From positions 1-61,228 of the forward strand of contig CAKOJI010000003.1 of assembly GCA_934089255.1 (NCBI GenBank): 61,228 nt of DNA, read 5' to 3'. This document shows positions 17,220 through 25,427 of this stretch, piece by piece. Positions within the stretch are counted from its first letter, which is position 1. Each line of letters begins with the position of its first letter. The position numbers and the translations under genes are program-made. The notes under the pieces are model-generated. The model made no database searches, had not been told where the DNA came from, and saw only the letters and a program-made list of their open reading frames with translations. The DNA comes from an uncultured Bacilli bacterium (GTDB lineage: Bacteria > Bacillota_I > Bacilli_A > RF39 > UBA660).

Positions 17220-19007
17220 ATGAATGTGGGTATATCTTTTACTTTGTTAAGTGTAATATATAATTTAATTTTAAATATTATATATTTACCTAAAGAACGT
17301 ATAAAAAGTATAGAAAATACAATCTATACAGTTTTAATTTTAACAACATTATTTGGGAGTATAGAAGGTATATTTTGTTATATAGGCGTAAAATATTATG
17401 ATATATATCCTTTATTTTCAGTTTTAGTTTCTAAAGGGTATTTAGTTTTTTTACTTATCTGGTTTTCTATATTTACACTTTATGTAATATATATTTCTAA
17501 TATTAAAATTTATGGTGATAATAAAGAAAAATTTTTCAGAGTAATAAAGTTATTTGTAGTTTTAGCTATTATAATATTTTTACTTATTTGTTTTTTGCCA
17601 ATAATTTATGTATCAAATAATAATATAGTTTATACAACTGGTTCAAGTGTTAAGTGTGTTTATTCATTTTCTGTATTATATTTTATTGTTTGGATAGTTT
17701 GTGTTATAAAAAATATTAAAAATTTAAATAAAAAATTTATTCCAGTATTTTTAAATATTGTACTTTTGATTGTAGTAGTTGCTATACAAAAATATAATCC
17801 AGCGTTATTACTTGTTACATCATCTTTATCATTAATTACCTTTTTGATGTATTTTACAATAGAAAATCCCGATGTTAAACAAATGAAAGAACTGGCTAAA
17901 AATAATCTTATAACAGAACAGGCATATATAGATAAATCTAATTTTATATTTGAGATGACACAAGAGGTTAGAGAACCATTAAATTATATAAAAAATACAA
18001 CAAAGAATATGTTAGACAATGAACCTAGTAAAGATGAATACAAAGAAGGATTAACATACGTTTATAATGCTTCAAGACAATTAGATTTTGTAGTTAATGA
18101 TGTTTTAAATGTTAGTTCTTTAGATGTACAAAAAGTTAAATTTTTAAATAATAGATATAGTTTAAAAATGATTTATGAAGACTTAATAAAAAGAATTGAA
18201 CAAAGTGTTAGTAAAACTGTGGAATTTAGACATACTATTCCAAGTGAAGTTCCATATTTATATGGAGATAATATAAAATTAAAACAAGTTTTATATTCTT
18301 TATTAATGAATGCTGTTAGAAAAACTGAAAATGGTTTTATTGAGTTTAATATAGATATTATAGAAAAATATGATGTTTGTAGAGTTATTTTTAGAATAAC
18401 TGATAGTGGTGTTGGTATAGGTATAGACAAAATAAATGAAATATTAAGTGTTACTAGTGAATTAGATAAAGATGATATAGTTAATTTAGAAAAATCAGAA
18501 TTTAATATAGAATTGTGTCAAAAAATAATTAAATCATTAGGTGGTAATTTACTTATTAAAAGTAAGTTAGGAAAAGGTACTGAAATAATTTTAACAATAG
18601 ATCAAAAAAAATATATTGAAAAAAATATAGTAGACTCTAATAATTTTGGAAATAAGAGTGTTTTAGTAGTTAACCAAGATAAAAATATTAATAATCTACT
18701 TAGAAAGAAATTTCTTAAAAATGATATAAATGGTTCATTTTTAATGTATGGAATGGATGCAATAGATAAAATTAAGAGTGGTAAAAAATATGATTATATA
18801 TTGTTACAAGATGAAATGAAAGAAATGTCTGGATATGAAACTTTAAAAAAATTAGAAGAATTAGATAAATTTGATATGCCAGTAATTATAATGTTAAAGG
18901 AAAATAAATATAGTATAAAAGAGCATTATATAAAAGATGGTTTTAGTGATTATATTTTATTGGGAAGTTTTAGTAGTGAAATAGATAGAATAATGAACAA
19001 ATATTAA
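17220..19007 (+). CDS. Membrane pseudo-histidine kinase with degenerate receiver domain, copy 1
   Basis: 595 residues. N-terminal ~205 residues hold six or seven helices. A HisKA-like helix follows, but the H-box reads FEMTQEVREPLNYI, with Gln where the phospho-acceptor His belongs. The ATPase domain keeps its N-box (LKQVLYSLLMNAV.KTENG), G1 (DSGVGI) and G2 (GKGTEI). The C-terminal receiver-like domain (~478-595) reads YDYILLQDEMKEMSGYE, with Gln at the usual Asp and NQD in place of the acidic cluster; the conserved KP is LG. So it may bind ATP but should not do standard phosphotransfer. Start at ATG after AGGTGAT. Paralog at 22396. Confidence 0.8.
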   Translation: MNVGISFTLLSVIYNLILNIIYLPKERIKSIENTIYTVLILTTLFGSIEGIFCYIGVKYYDIYPLFSVLVSKGYLVFLLIWFSIFTLYVIYISNIKIYGDNKEKFFRVIKLFVVLAIIIFLLICFLPIIYVSNNNIVYTTGSSVKCVYSFSVLYFIVWIVCVIKNIKNLNKKFIPVFLNIVLLIVVVAIQKYNPALLLVTSSLSLITFLMYFTIENPDVKQMKELAKNNLITEQAYIDKSNFIFEMTQEVREPLNYIKNTTKNMLDNEPSKDEYKEGLTYVYNASRQLDFVVNDVLNVSSLDVQKVKFLNNRYSLKMIYEDLIKRIEQSVSKTVEFRHTIPSEVPYLYGDNIKLKQVLYSLLMNAVRKTENGFIEFNIDIIEKYDVCRVIFRITDSGVGIGIDKINEILSVTSELDKDDIVNLEKSEFNIELCQKIIKSLGGNLLIKSKLGKGTEIILTIDQKKYIEKNIVDSNNFGNKSVLVVNQDKNINNLLRKKFLKNDINGSFLMYGMDAIDKIKSGKKYDYILLQDEMKEMSGYETLKKLEELDKFDMPVIIMLKENKYSIKEHYIKDGFSDYILLGSFSSEIDRIMNKY

Positions 19008-19053
19008 TGTATTGTTTTGTTAAATGAATTAAATTTATTTTTATAATATAAGG

Positions 19054-19078
19054 ACTTACTTTTTTGGTAAGTTTTTTT
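19054..19078 (+). terminator. Terminator of pseudo-kinase 1
   Basis: ACTTAC / GTAAGT stem with T-rich loop and seven T. An essentially identical terminator ends uppP (25035-25059). Confidence 0.75.
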
Positions 19079-19096
19079 GTTTTTTATTAACAAAAG

Positions 19097-19167
19097 TATG
19101 TTATAATTAGTTTGAAATGCGAATAATTATATTTTTAGACATAAAAGTAAGCATTTTAGACATAAAA
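19097..19167 (+). promoter_or_regulatory. Shared regulatory element, copy 2 (ligase gene 2)
   Basis: Near-identical to 15205-15257. It has two perfect TTTTAGACATAAAA sites at 19133-19146 and 19154-19167, 21 bp apart. The second site abuts where a -35 would be (the hexamer there is poor), ahead of TATAAT at 19191-19196. A weak -35 beside a repeated site is the usual layout of an activated promoter. Confidence 0.65.
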
Positions 19168-19190
19168 TTTTATTTTTATTAAATTAGTGA

Positions 19191-19196
19191 TATAAT
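19191..19196 (+). promoter_or_regulatory. -10 element of ligase 2 operon
   Basis: Consensus TATAAT, about 24 bp downstream of the second TTTTAGACATAAAA. The ATG follows AAGGGGGG 28 nt later. Confidence 0.6.
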
Positions 19197-19224
19197 ATTA
19201 AATTAATTTAAGGGGGGTATATAT

Positions 19225-21570
19225 ATGAATATTGGAATAGATATAGATGGAGTACTTACTGATATTAGAAAGTTTCAATTAGAAAAGGGAGAAAAGTTTT
19301 TTAATAAAAAAATTGTAAATAAAGATGGTTTTACTATTAGTGAAATGTTTAATTGTAGTGAGAGTGAATCTAGAAAGTTTTGGACTAAGTATTTATTAGA
19401 ATATTCTACTATTTTTAAAGCTAGGGTTAATGCGTCTAGTGTTATTAGTAAATATAAAAATAGTAATAATAAAATATTTATAATAACTTCACGAGAATTT
19501 ACTAATAAAGATAATTTTATGGGTAAATTAATGAGATTTATAGTTACTGAATGGCTTAAGAGTAATAATATAAGTTATGATAAAATTATTTATTGTGGTG
19601 AAAGTAAAAAACAAGAAATAATAAATAATAATATAAATGTTATGATTGAAGATAATAAGGATAATGCTTTAGAATTAAGTCCTTATACAAAAGTTATTTT
19701 AGTAGATGAAGAATATAATAAAAACGTTTCTAGTGATAATATTTATAGAGCTAATGATTGGTTAGAAATTGATGATTATTTAAAATGTTTTAGTAGATTA
19801 TTTAATAGAAGTGCTTATTTAAACCAAAAAAGTGTTACTGGATATCCTAGTATTGATAAGCCTTGGCTTAAATATTATACTTATGCTCAATCTATAAATA
19901 GAGTACCTGATATGACAATATATCAATGTATGGAATATGGTGTTAAAAATAATTTAAATAGAGAAGTTTTAAATTATGTAGATAGAAGTATATGTGGGAA
20001 TGAATTTTTAAGTAATATAGATAATGCTAAGAAGGCTTTAAAATGTTTATATAAAGATACTAATAATATTGAAGATGAAATAGTTTCTATAGTTTCAAAT
20101 AATGTACCAGAGGCAATCTATGCATTTTATGCTGCTAATAGATTAGGTATGACGGTTAATTTAATACATCCTTTATCTAGTAAAAAAAATATAATTAGTA
20201 GTATTAAAAATTGTAATTCTAAAATAGTTTTTTGTATTGATTTTGATTATGAAAAAATAAAAGATATATGTGATAGTAAAGTTGTTGTATTATCTAATAA
20301 AGATTCTATGCCTTTATTTACTAAATTAATTTATAGTAGTACATTAAAAGATTTAGAGTTTTATAAAGAAAAGAGAAAAGATAATTTTATTACTTGGGAT
20401 GAATTTAATGGTTTAGGTAAAAATGTTTTAGAAGTAGAAGATTATCCTTTTATACCTAATAGAGCTCAAGTAATACTTAGTACTGGTGGAACAACTGGAG
20501 CACCAAAAGGAGCACTTTTAACTAATGAAAATTTTAATAGTATGCCTAGTCAGTATGGTGTGAAAGCTAATTTTAGTGAAAAAGATAAAATGGTTGCAGT
20601 TATGCCAATTTTCCATGGGTTTGGACTTTGTAATTGTATTCACATGCCACTTGCACTTGGAGCTTCTGTTATATTAATGCCTAAGTATGATGCTAAGAGT
20701 TTGGCACATATATTTAAAAAACATAAACCAAGCGATATAATGGGTGTTCCAACTTTAATGAGAGATATATTACATAATAAAGTATATTCAAATATTGATT
20801 TTTCATTTATTAATTATATAGTTTCTGGCGGTGGACCTATGGGTGCAGATGAAGAATTATTTAATGAATTTTTAAAGAAAAGAAATTGTAGTAAAAAAAT
20901 AACTAAAGGATATGGTTTAACAGAAGCTACTAGTAGTTTAACATTTACATTTGATGATAGTAATGATGTTAATAGTGTTGGAATACCGCTTGTTAATACA
21001 GATATAAAAATTGTAGAACCAGGAACAACTAAAGAATTAAAATATAACGAATTAGGCGAAGTTTGTGCTAAAGGACCATCTATTATGAAAGGTTATTATA
21101 AAAATAGTGCTGCAACTAACGAAGATTTAGTTTTTCATGAAGATGGAGATTTATGGCTACATACTGGAGATATGGGATATATTAATACTGATGGAAAATT
21201 ATTTATAACAGATAGAATTAAAAGATTAATTATAGTTAGTGGTGTTAATGTGTATCCTTCTTTAATAGAAGATACAATAGCAAGTCATTATATGGTTAAA
21301 GAGTGTTGTGTTATAAAAAAACCGCATGAATATAAGTATGAAGTTCCTAAAGCATACATAGTTTTAAATGATGGATATGAGTTTACAGAACAATTAAAAA
21401 AAGAACTTTTAAATTTATGTAATTCTTTACCTAATAAATATTATATACCACAAGAAATTGAAGAAATTGATGAGTTACCAAAAACTTTAATGAATAAAAT
21501 AGATTATAAATTATTAGAAGAAAAAGAGAAAAATAATAAAGTATTAAGAAAGGAAAATAAAAATGTTTAA
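19225..21570 (+). CDS. HAD-like phosphatase / acyl-AMP ligase fusion, ligase 2
   Basis: 781 residues in two parts. Residues 1-~200: HAD/5'-nucleotidase-type domain with MNIGIDIDGVLTD (nucleophile and acid-base Asp at 6 and 8), FIITSRE and VMIEDNKDNA. Residues ~205-781: ANL ligase starting GYPSIDKPWLKYY, with LSTGGTTGAPKGALL near 417, GYGLTEATSS, LHTGDMGYINTDG near 646, DRIKRLI and the catalytic Lys in LMNKIDYKLLE near 756. The fusion may couple phosphate removal to acyl activation, or the HAD part may act on a nucleotide by-product; both are inference. Overlaps plsC by 8 bp. AAGGGGGG ribosome site. Confidence 0.85.
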   Translation: MNIGIDIDGVLTDIRKFQLEKGEKFFNKKIVNKDGFTISEMFNCSESESRKFWTKYLLEYSTIFKARVNASSVISKYKNSNNKIFIITSREFTNKDNFMGKLMRFIVTEWLKSNNISYDKIIYCGESKKQEIINNNINVMIEDNKDNALELSPYTKVILVDEEYNKNVSSDNIYRANDWLEIDDYLKCFSRLFNRSAYLNQKSVTGYPSIDKPWLKYYTYAQSINRVPDMTIYQCMEYGVKNNLNREVLNYVDRSICGNEFLSNIDNAKKALKCLYKDTNNIEDEIVSIVSNNVPEAIYAFYAANRLGMTVNLIHPLSSKKNIISSIKNCNSKIVFCIDFDYEKIKDICDSKVVVLSNKDSMPLFTKLIYSSTLKDLEFYKEKRKDNFITWDEFNGLGKNVLEVEDYPFIPNRAQVILSTGGTTGAPKGALLTNENFNSMPSQYGVKANFSEKDKMVAVMPIFHGFGLCNCIHMPLALGASVILMPKYDAKSLAHIFKKHKPSDIMGVPTLMRDILHNKVYSNIDFSFINYIVSGGGPMGADEELFNEFLKKRNCSKKITKGYGLTEATSSLTFTFDDSNDVNSVGIPLVNTDIKIVEPGTTKELKYNELGEVCAKGPSIMKGYYKNSAATNEDLVFHEDGDLWLHTGDMGYINTDGKLFITDRIKRLIIVSGVNVYPSLIEDTIASHYMVKECCVIKKPHEYKYEVPKAYIVLNDGYEFTEQLKKELLNLCNSLPNKYYIPQEIEEIDELPKTLMNKIDYKLLEEKEKNNKVLRKENKNV

Positions 21571-22321
21571 TTATCAAACAGGAAGAAAAGTTGTTAAAAG
21601 TATATTTATGCCTTTATATCATCCTAAAATAATTAATGAAGCATTGGTTCCAAAAAGTGGTCCAATTATTCTATGTGGGAATCATTTACATGTTTGGGAT
21701 CAGGTACCAGTGATTTGTTCTACAAAGAGAACTATTCATTGGATGGCTAAAAAAGAATATTTTGATTCTAACATGGCTTGGATGTATAAGGGATTTGAAT
21801 GTATTCCAGTTGATAGATATAATAATCCACATGAATCAAAAGAAATAGCAATTAAATATTTAAAAAATGGAGAAGCTGTTGGAATATTTCCAGAGGGTAC
21901 TAGAAATAGATTAACTTTTGCTAAAAAAAATTATTTAGAGAAGTTGGAAAATTATAGAAAGTTTTTATATGAAAATTATTCTAATGATAAAGCAGTTTTA
22001 TATAATAATGAGTATTATGTTGAAATGAAAGAAGCACAAGAAAAATTAACAGAAGTAAAAAAAGATTTAGAAAAAAGAAAAATTACAGATTATGATGAGA
22101 ATGATATATTATTACCGTTTAAATTTGGTGCAGTTAAGATGGCTCAAGAAACTAATTCATTAATAGTACCATTTGGAATAACTGGGGATTATAAAGTTAA
22201 TAATAATAATTTAACTTTAAGATACGGAACTCCAATTAATGTAAGTAATATGGATTTAGAAGAAGCAAATAATATTTTAAGAAATGATATAAAAAGATTA
22301 GTTTTAGAAAATAGAAAGTAA
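21563..22321 (+). CDS. 1-acyl-glycerol-3-phosphate acyltransferase family protein (PlsC-like)
   Basis: Transfers an acyl group to a lysophospholipid or similar acceptor at the inner membrane face. The acyltransferase motifs are GNHLHVWD (H-x4-D) near residue 34, ECIPVDR, and FPEGTRNR near 111. An unusual charged, probably coiled insert (about 120-180) separates the motif-III region from the C-terminal VPFGITG segment, making it 252 aa. The 8-bp overlap with ligase 2 suggests the activated acyl group is passed on. Ends with its own terminator. Confidence 0.88.
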   Translation: MFNYQTGRKVVKSIFMPLYHPKIINEALVPKSGPIILCGNHLHVWDQVPVICSTKRTIHWMAKKEYFDSNMAWMYKGFECIPVDRYNNPHESKEIAIKYLKNGEAVGIFPEGTRNRLTFAKKNYLEKLENYRKFLYENYSNDKAVLYNNEYYVEMKEAQEKLTEVKKDLEKRKITDYDENDILLPFKFGAVKMAQETNSLIVPFGITGDYKVNNNNLTLRYGTPINVSNMDLEEANNILRNDIKRLVLENRK

Positions 22322-22344
22322 GGAATAGTTAATGCTATTCTTTT
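22321..22344 (+). terminator. plsC-like gene terminator
   Basis: GAATAG / CTATTC stem, 6-nt loop, short T run, starting at the stop codon. Confidence 0.65.
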
Positions 22345-22345
22345 A

Positions 22346-22374
22346 TTGTTTTATTAATAATATTTTGCTATACT
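22346..22374 (+). promoter_or_regulatory. Promoter of pseudo-kinase 2
   Basis: TTGTTT, a 17-bp spacer, TATACT with an extended TGC (22366-22374). The GTG start lies 21 nt downstream; the leader contains GTAGGTGAT. Confidence 0.6.
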
Positions 22375-22395
22375 GTTGGTATAGTAGGTGATAAT

Positions 22396-24192
22396 GTGAA
22401 TAGTATATTAATTCAATGTTGTAGTTTTCTATATATAGTTTTATTACTTTTTGTATATTTTTCTAAAAAAAGACTTAATGTTTTAGAAAATAAAATATAT
22501 ATAATTATGTTAATATCTAACTTTCTTGGTTTGATTATTGATGTTGCAAGTGTATTTACTATTAAATATATGGATACAATACCACTTTTAAATAGTATTG
22601 TAACTAAATTATATTTAATATATTTGCTTACATTTATGTTTTTATTTACTTTATATATTTTAACTATATCTATAAAAGATAAGAGTAAGGGTAGAATTAA
22701 AGTTATAAAATCTATTAAATTTGCTAGTTTTATATACTGTATATTCTTTATAATAACAAGTTTTTTACCACTATATTATAAGAATAATAATGGTGTTATA
22801 TATTCATATGGACCAGCGGCTACATTTTTATATTTAGTAAGTACATTATGTATGGCAGTTTGGTTAATATGTACAATAAGTAATTTTAAAAATATTAGAG
22901 ATAAAAAGTATTTACCTATGTTTGTTTTCTTTGTTATAGGAAGTTTAGTTACAGCTATACAAGGTGCAAGACCAGAATTATTACTGATGACTTCTATGGA
23001 ATCTTTTATAATAATGCTTATGTATTTCACTATAGAAAATCCTGATATTAAAATGTTACAAGAAATGGCAAAGAATAATGATTTAGTAGAACAAACATAT
23101 ATTGATAAATCTAACTTTTTATTTGAACTTACTGGAGAAGTTAAAAATCCACTTAACAATATCAGAGAGGTTACTAGAGAATTAGAAGAAGTTAATGATT
23201 TAGAAGAAATAAAAAGTGGTTTAAAAATTATAAATAATTCCATAAGACAATTAGATTTTGTAATGGATAATGTTTTAAATGTTAGTTCTTTAGATGTACA
23301 AAAAGTAAAATTTATGAATAATAGATATAATTTAACTTCTTTGTATAAAGATTTAGTAGCTAGAGTTAGTCAAAATATAAAAAGTGATGTAGAATTTAGA
23401 CATAGTATTCCAAATAATGTTCCATATTTATATGGTGATAGTATAAAATTAAAACAAGTTTTATATTCTTTGATAATGAATGCTGTTAAAAAGACTGAAA
23501 ATGGTTTTATAGAATTTAAAATTAATACAATAGAAAAATATGATGTATGTAGAGTTATATTTGAAATTGTTGATAGTGGTGTTGGAATATCATTAGATAA
23601 AATAAATGAGATTTTAAGTGTTACGGGTGAATTTGATAAAGATGATTTAGATTCTTTAGAAAAAACAGAATTTAATATTAAGTTATGTCAGAAAATAGTA
23701 AAATCTTTAGGTGGTAATTTACTTATTAAAAGTAAAGTAGGACATGGTACAGAAGTTATATTAACTATTGATCAGAGAATATTTAAAAATGAAAAAGAAA
23801 ATAATTTAAAAGTATATGAAAATATATTAATGAATAATAAAAGAGTATTAGTGGTTAATCAAGATAAAAATATTAATAATTTACTTAGAAAGAAATTTCT
23901 TAAAAATGATATAAATGGTTCATTTTTAATGTATGGAATGGATGCAATAGATAAAATTAAGAGTGGTAAAAAATATGATTACATTTTGTTACAGGATGAA
24001 ATGAAAGAAATGTCTGGATATGAAACTTTAAAAAAATTTGAAAAATTAGATAAATTTGATATACCAGTAATTATAATGTTAAAGGAAAATAAATATAGTA
24101 TAAAAGAGCATTATATAAAAGATGGCTTTAGTGATTATATTCTACTAGGAAGTTTTAATAGTGAAATTGACAGAATAATAAATAAGTATTAG
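22396..24192 (+). CDS. Membrane pseudo-histidine kinase with degenerate receiver domain, copy 2
   Basis: 598 residues, GTG start after GTAGGTGAT. Same architecture as the protein at 17220: multi-helix N-terminus, dimerisation helix, ATPase domain, receiver-like domain. The H-box is FELTGEVKNPLNNI, with Gly in place of His. ATPase N-box (LIMNAV.KTENG), DSGVGI and GHGTEV are kept. The receiver-like domain (~483-598) is almost identical to copy 1, with Gln replacing the phospho-acceptor Asp. N-terminal membrane regions are much more diverged, so the two may sense different things and act on a common partner (inference). Confidence 0.8.
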   Translation: MNSILIQCCSFLYIVLLLFVYFSKKRLNVLENKIYIIMLISNFLGLIIDVASVFTIKYMDTIPLLNSIVTKLYLIYLLTFMFLFTLYILTISIKDKSKGRIKVIKSIKFASFIYCIFFIITSFLPLYYKNNNGVIYSYGPAATFLYLVSTLCMAVWLICTISNFKNIRDKKYLPMFVFFVIGSLVTAIQGARPELLLMTSMESFIIMLMYFTIENPDIKMLQEMAKNNDLVEQTYIDKSNFLFELTGEVKNPLNNIREVTRELEEVNDLEEIKSGLKIINNSIRQLDFVMDNVLNVSSLDVQKVKFMNNRYNLTSLYKDLVARVSQNIKSDVEFRHSIPNNVPYLYGDSIKLKQVLYSLIMNAVKKTENGFIEFKINTIEKYDVCRVIFEIVDSGVGISLDKINEILSVTGEFDKDDLDSLEKTEFNIKLCQKIVKSLGGNLLIKSKVGHGTEVILTIDQRIFKNEKENNLKVYENILMNNKRVLVVNQDKNINNLLRKKFLKNDINGSFLMYGMDAIDKIKSGKKYDYILLQDEMKEMSGYETLKKFEKLDKFDIPVIIMLKENKYSIKEHYIKDGFSDYILLGSFNSEIDRIINKY

Positions 24193-24217
24193 CATATTAT
24201 TTATAGAAAGAAGGACT

Positions 24218-25027
24218 ATGATGTTATTAAAATATATTATATTGGGAATTATACAGGGTATTACTGAACCTTTACCAATTAGTAGTAGTGGACATATATT
24301 TATATTTAAACAAATATTTAATACTAATATGTTTAATGATTTAAATTTTGAAATATTTGTTAATTTTGCTTCTTTTATAGCAATATTAATTATATTTTGG
24401 AAAGATGTTGTTAAATTAGTTAATGGATTTTTTAATTATATATTTAATAAAGATAGAGAGAAATATTATAATGAGTTTAAGTATTCATTAATGATTATAA
24501 TAGGTACTATTCCTGTGGGAATACTTGGTGTATTATTTAAAGATAAGATAGAAACTACTTTATCTAAAACTTGGATAGTAGGTTTAATGTTTATTGTTAC
24601 TGGAATTCTTTTATTATTAGTAAAAAATATAAATGGTAAAAAAGGAGATAATGATATAACTTATAGAGATGCTATTATTATTGGTTTAATGCAAAGTGTT
24701 GCATTATTTCCTGGTTTATCAAGAAGTGGTACTGTATTAGTTGCATGCTTATTATGTAAATTATCTAGAGAAACATCATTAAAATATACTTTTATGTTAT
24801 ATTTTCCAGTAAGTGTTGCAACAATATTACTTGGAGTTAAAGATGTATTAGAAACTGGCATAACTGGTAGTATGATGTTATATTATTTTGTTGGGATGGT
24901 AAACGCTTTTATATTTACTTATTTAACTTATAAAGTATTGAGTGAAATAGTTAAAAAGGGTAAACTTTGGAAGTTTTCAATATATTTATTTATACTTGGT
25001 ATTTTTACATTAATTTATTTTTTATAA
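24218..25027 (+). CDS. uppP: Undecaprenyl-diphosphatase UppP/BacA
   Basis: Dephosphorylates undecaprenyl diphosphate to recycle the lipid carrier of wall synthesis. An integral membrane protein with about eight helices. Motifs are QGITEPLPISSSGH (the E/Q-x3-E and PISSxxH region) and FPGLSRSGT near residue 165. 269 aa, the usual length. ATG preceded by AAGGA; the next codon is also ATG and could be used. It follows pseudo-kinase 2 by 25 bp and is probably co-transcribed. Confidence 0.94.
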   Translation: MMLLKYIILGIIQGITEPLPISSSGHIFIFKQIFNTNMFNDLNFEIFVNFASFIAILIIFWKDVVKLVNGFFNYIFNKDREKYYNEFKYSLMIIIGTIPVGILGVLFKDKIETTLSKTWIVGLMFIVTGILLLLVKNINGKKGDNDITYRDAIIIGLMQSVALFPGLSRSGTVLVACLLCKLSRETSLKYTFMLYFPVSVATILLGVKDVLETGITGSMMLYYFVGMVNAFIFTYLTYKVLSEIVKKGKLWKFSIYLFILGIFTLIYFL

Positions 25028-25034
25028 TATAAAA

Positions 25035-25059
25035 ACTTACTTTTTTGGTAAGTTTTTTT
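25035..25059 (+). terminator. uppP terminator
   Basis: Same ACTTAC / GTAAGT stem, loop and T run as at 19054-19078, including flanking TATAATATAA. Confidence 0.75.
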
Positions 25060-25074
25060 GTTTTTTTATCAAAA

Positions 25075-25089
25075 AACAACGAAGTTGTT
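25075..25089 (+). promoter_or_regulatory. Operator-like inverted repeat upstream of XRE regulator
   Basis: Perfect AACAAC-GAA-GTTGTT palindrome (6-3-6), 60 bp before the regulator's ATG and beside TATAAT (25095-25100). Autoregulation is a reasonable guess. Most of this sequence reappears at 9728-9742. Confidence 0.45.
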
Positions 25090-25148
25090 GGTTGTTATAA
25101 TTTTTAAAAAAATATACCATAATGTTAACAGAACTAGGAGGCGGTCCT

Positions 25149-25364
25149 ATGAGCTTGCGAGAAGTATTCAGAGATAATGTTAAACATTATAGGAAAAAGA
25201 AGAAGTTATCACAAGAACAGCTTGCGGAGATGTCTAATTTAAGTACTAATTATATTGGCGATATTGAAAGGGCTAACAGGAAAGTTACTATAGATACTAT
25301 TGAAAAAATATCTAAAGGGTTAAATGTGGAAGCACATTTGTTATTAATGGAAAGACGTAAATAA
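25149..25364 (+). CDS. XRE-family (Cro/CI-type) transcriptional regulator
   Basis: A 71-residue single-domain DNA-binding protein. The helix-turn-helix is LSQEQLAEMSNLSTNYIGDIERANRK, close to SinR/Xre-type regulators, followed by TIDTIEKISKGLNV. The start is the ATG seven nt after a consensus AGGAGG; an earlier in-frame ATG overlaps the promoter and lacks a ribosome site. No sensing domain. Monocistronic with its own terminator. Targets unknown. Confidence 0.88.
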   Translation: MSLREVFRDNVKHYRKKKKLSQEQLAEMSNLSTNYIGDIERANRKVTIDTIEKISKGLNVEAHLLLMERRK

Positions 25365-25389
25365 TTCATTTTAATGGATTTTTTTTTTG
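25363..25389 (+). terminator. XRE gene terminator
   Basis: AATTCAT / ATGGATT stem (one G-T) across the stop codon, followed by nine or more T. Confidence 0.65.
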
Positions 25390-25427
25390 AAATTTGATAG
25401 TATATGTTATAGATTTGGTGTGATTAA

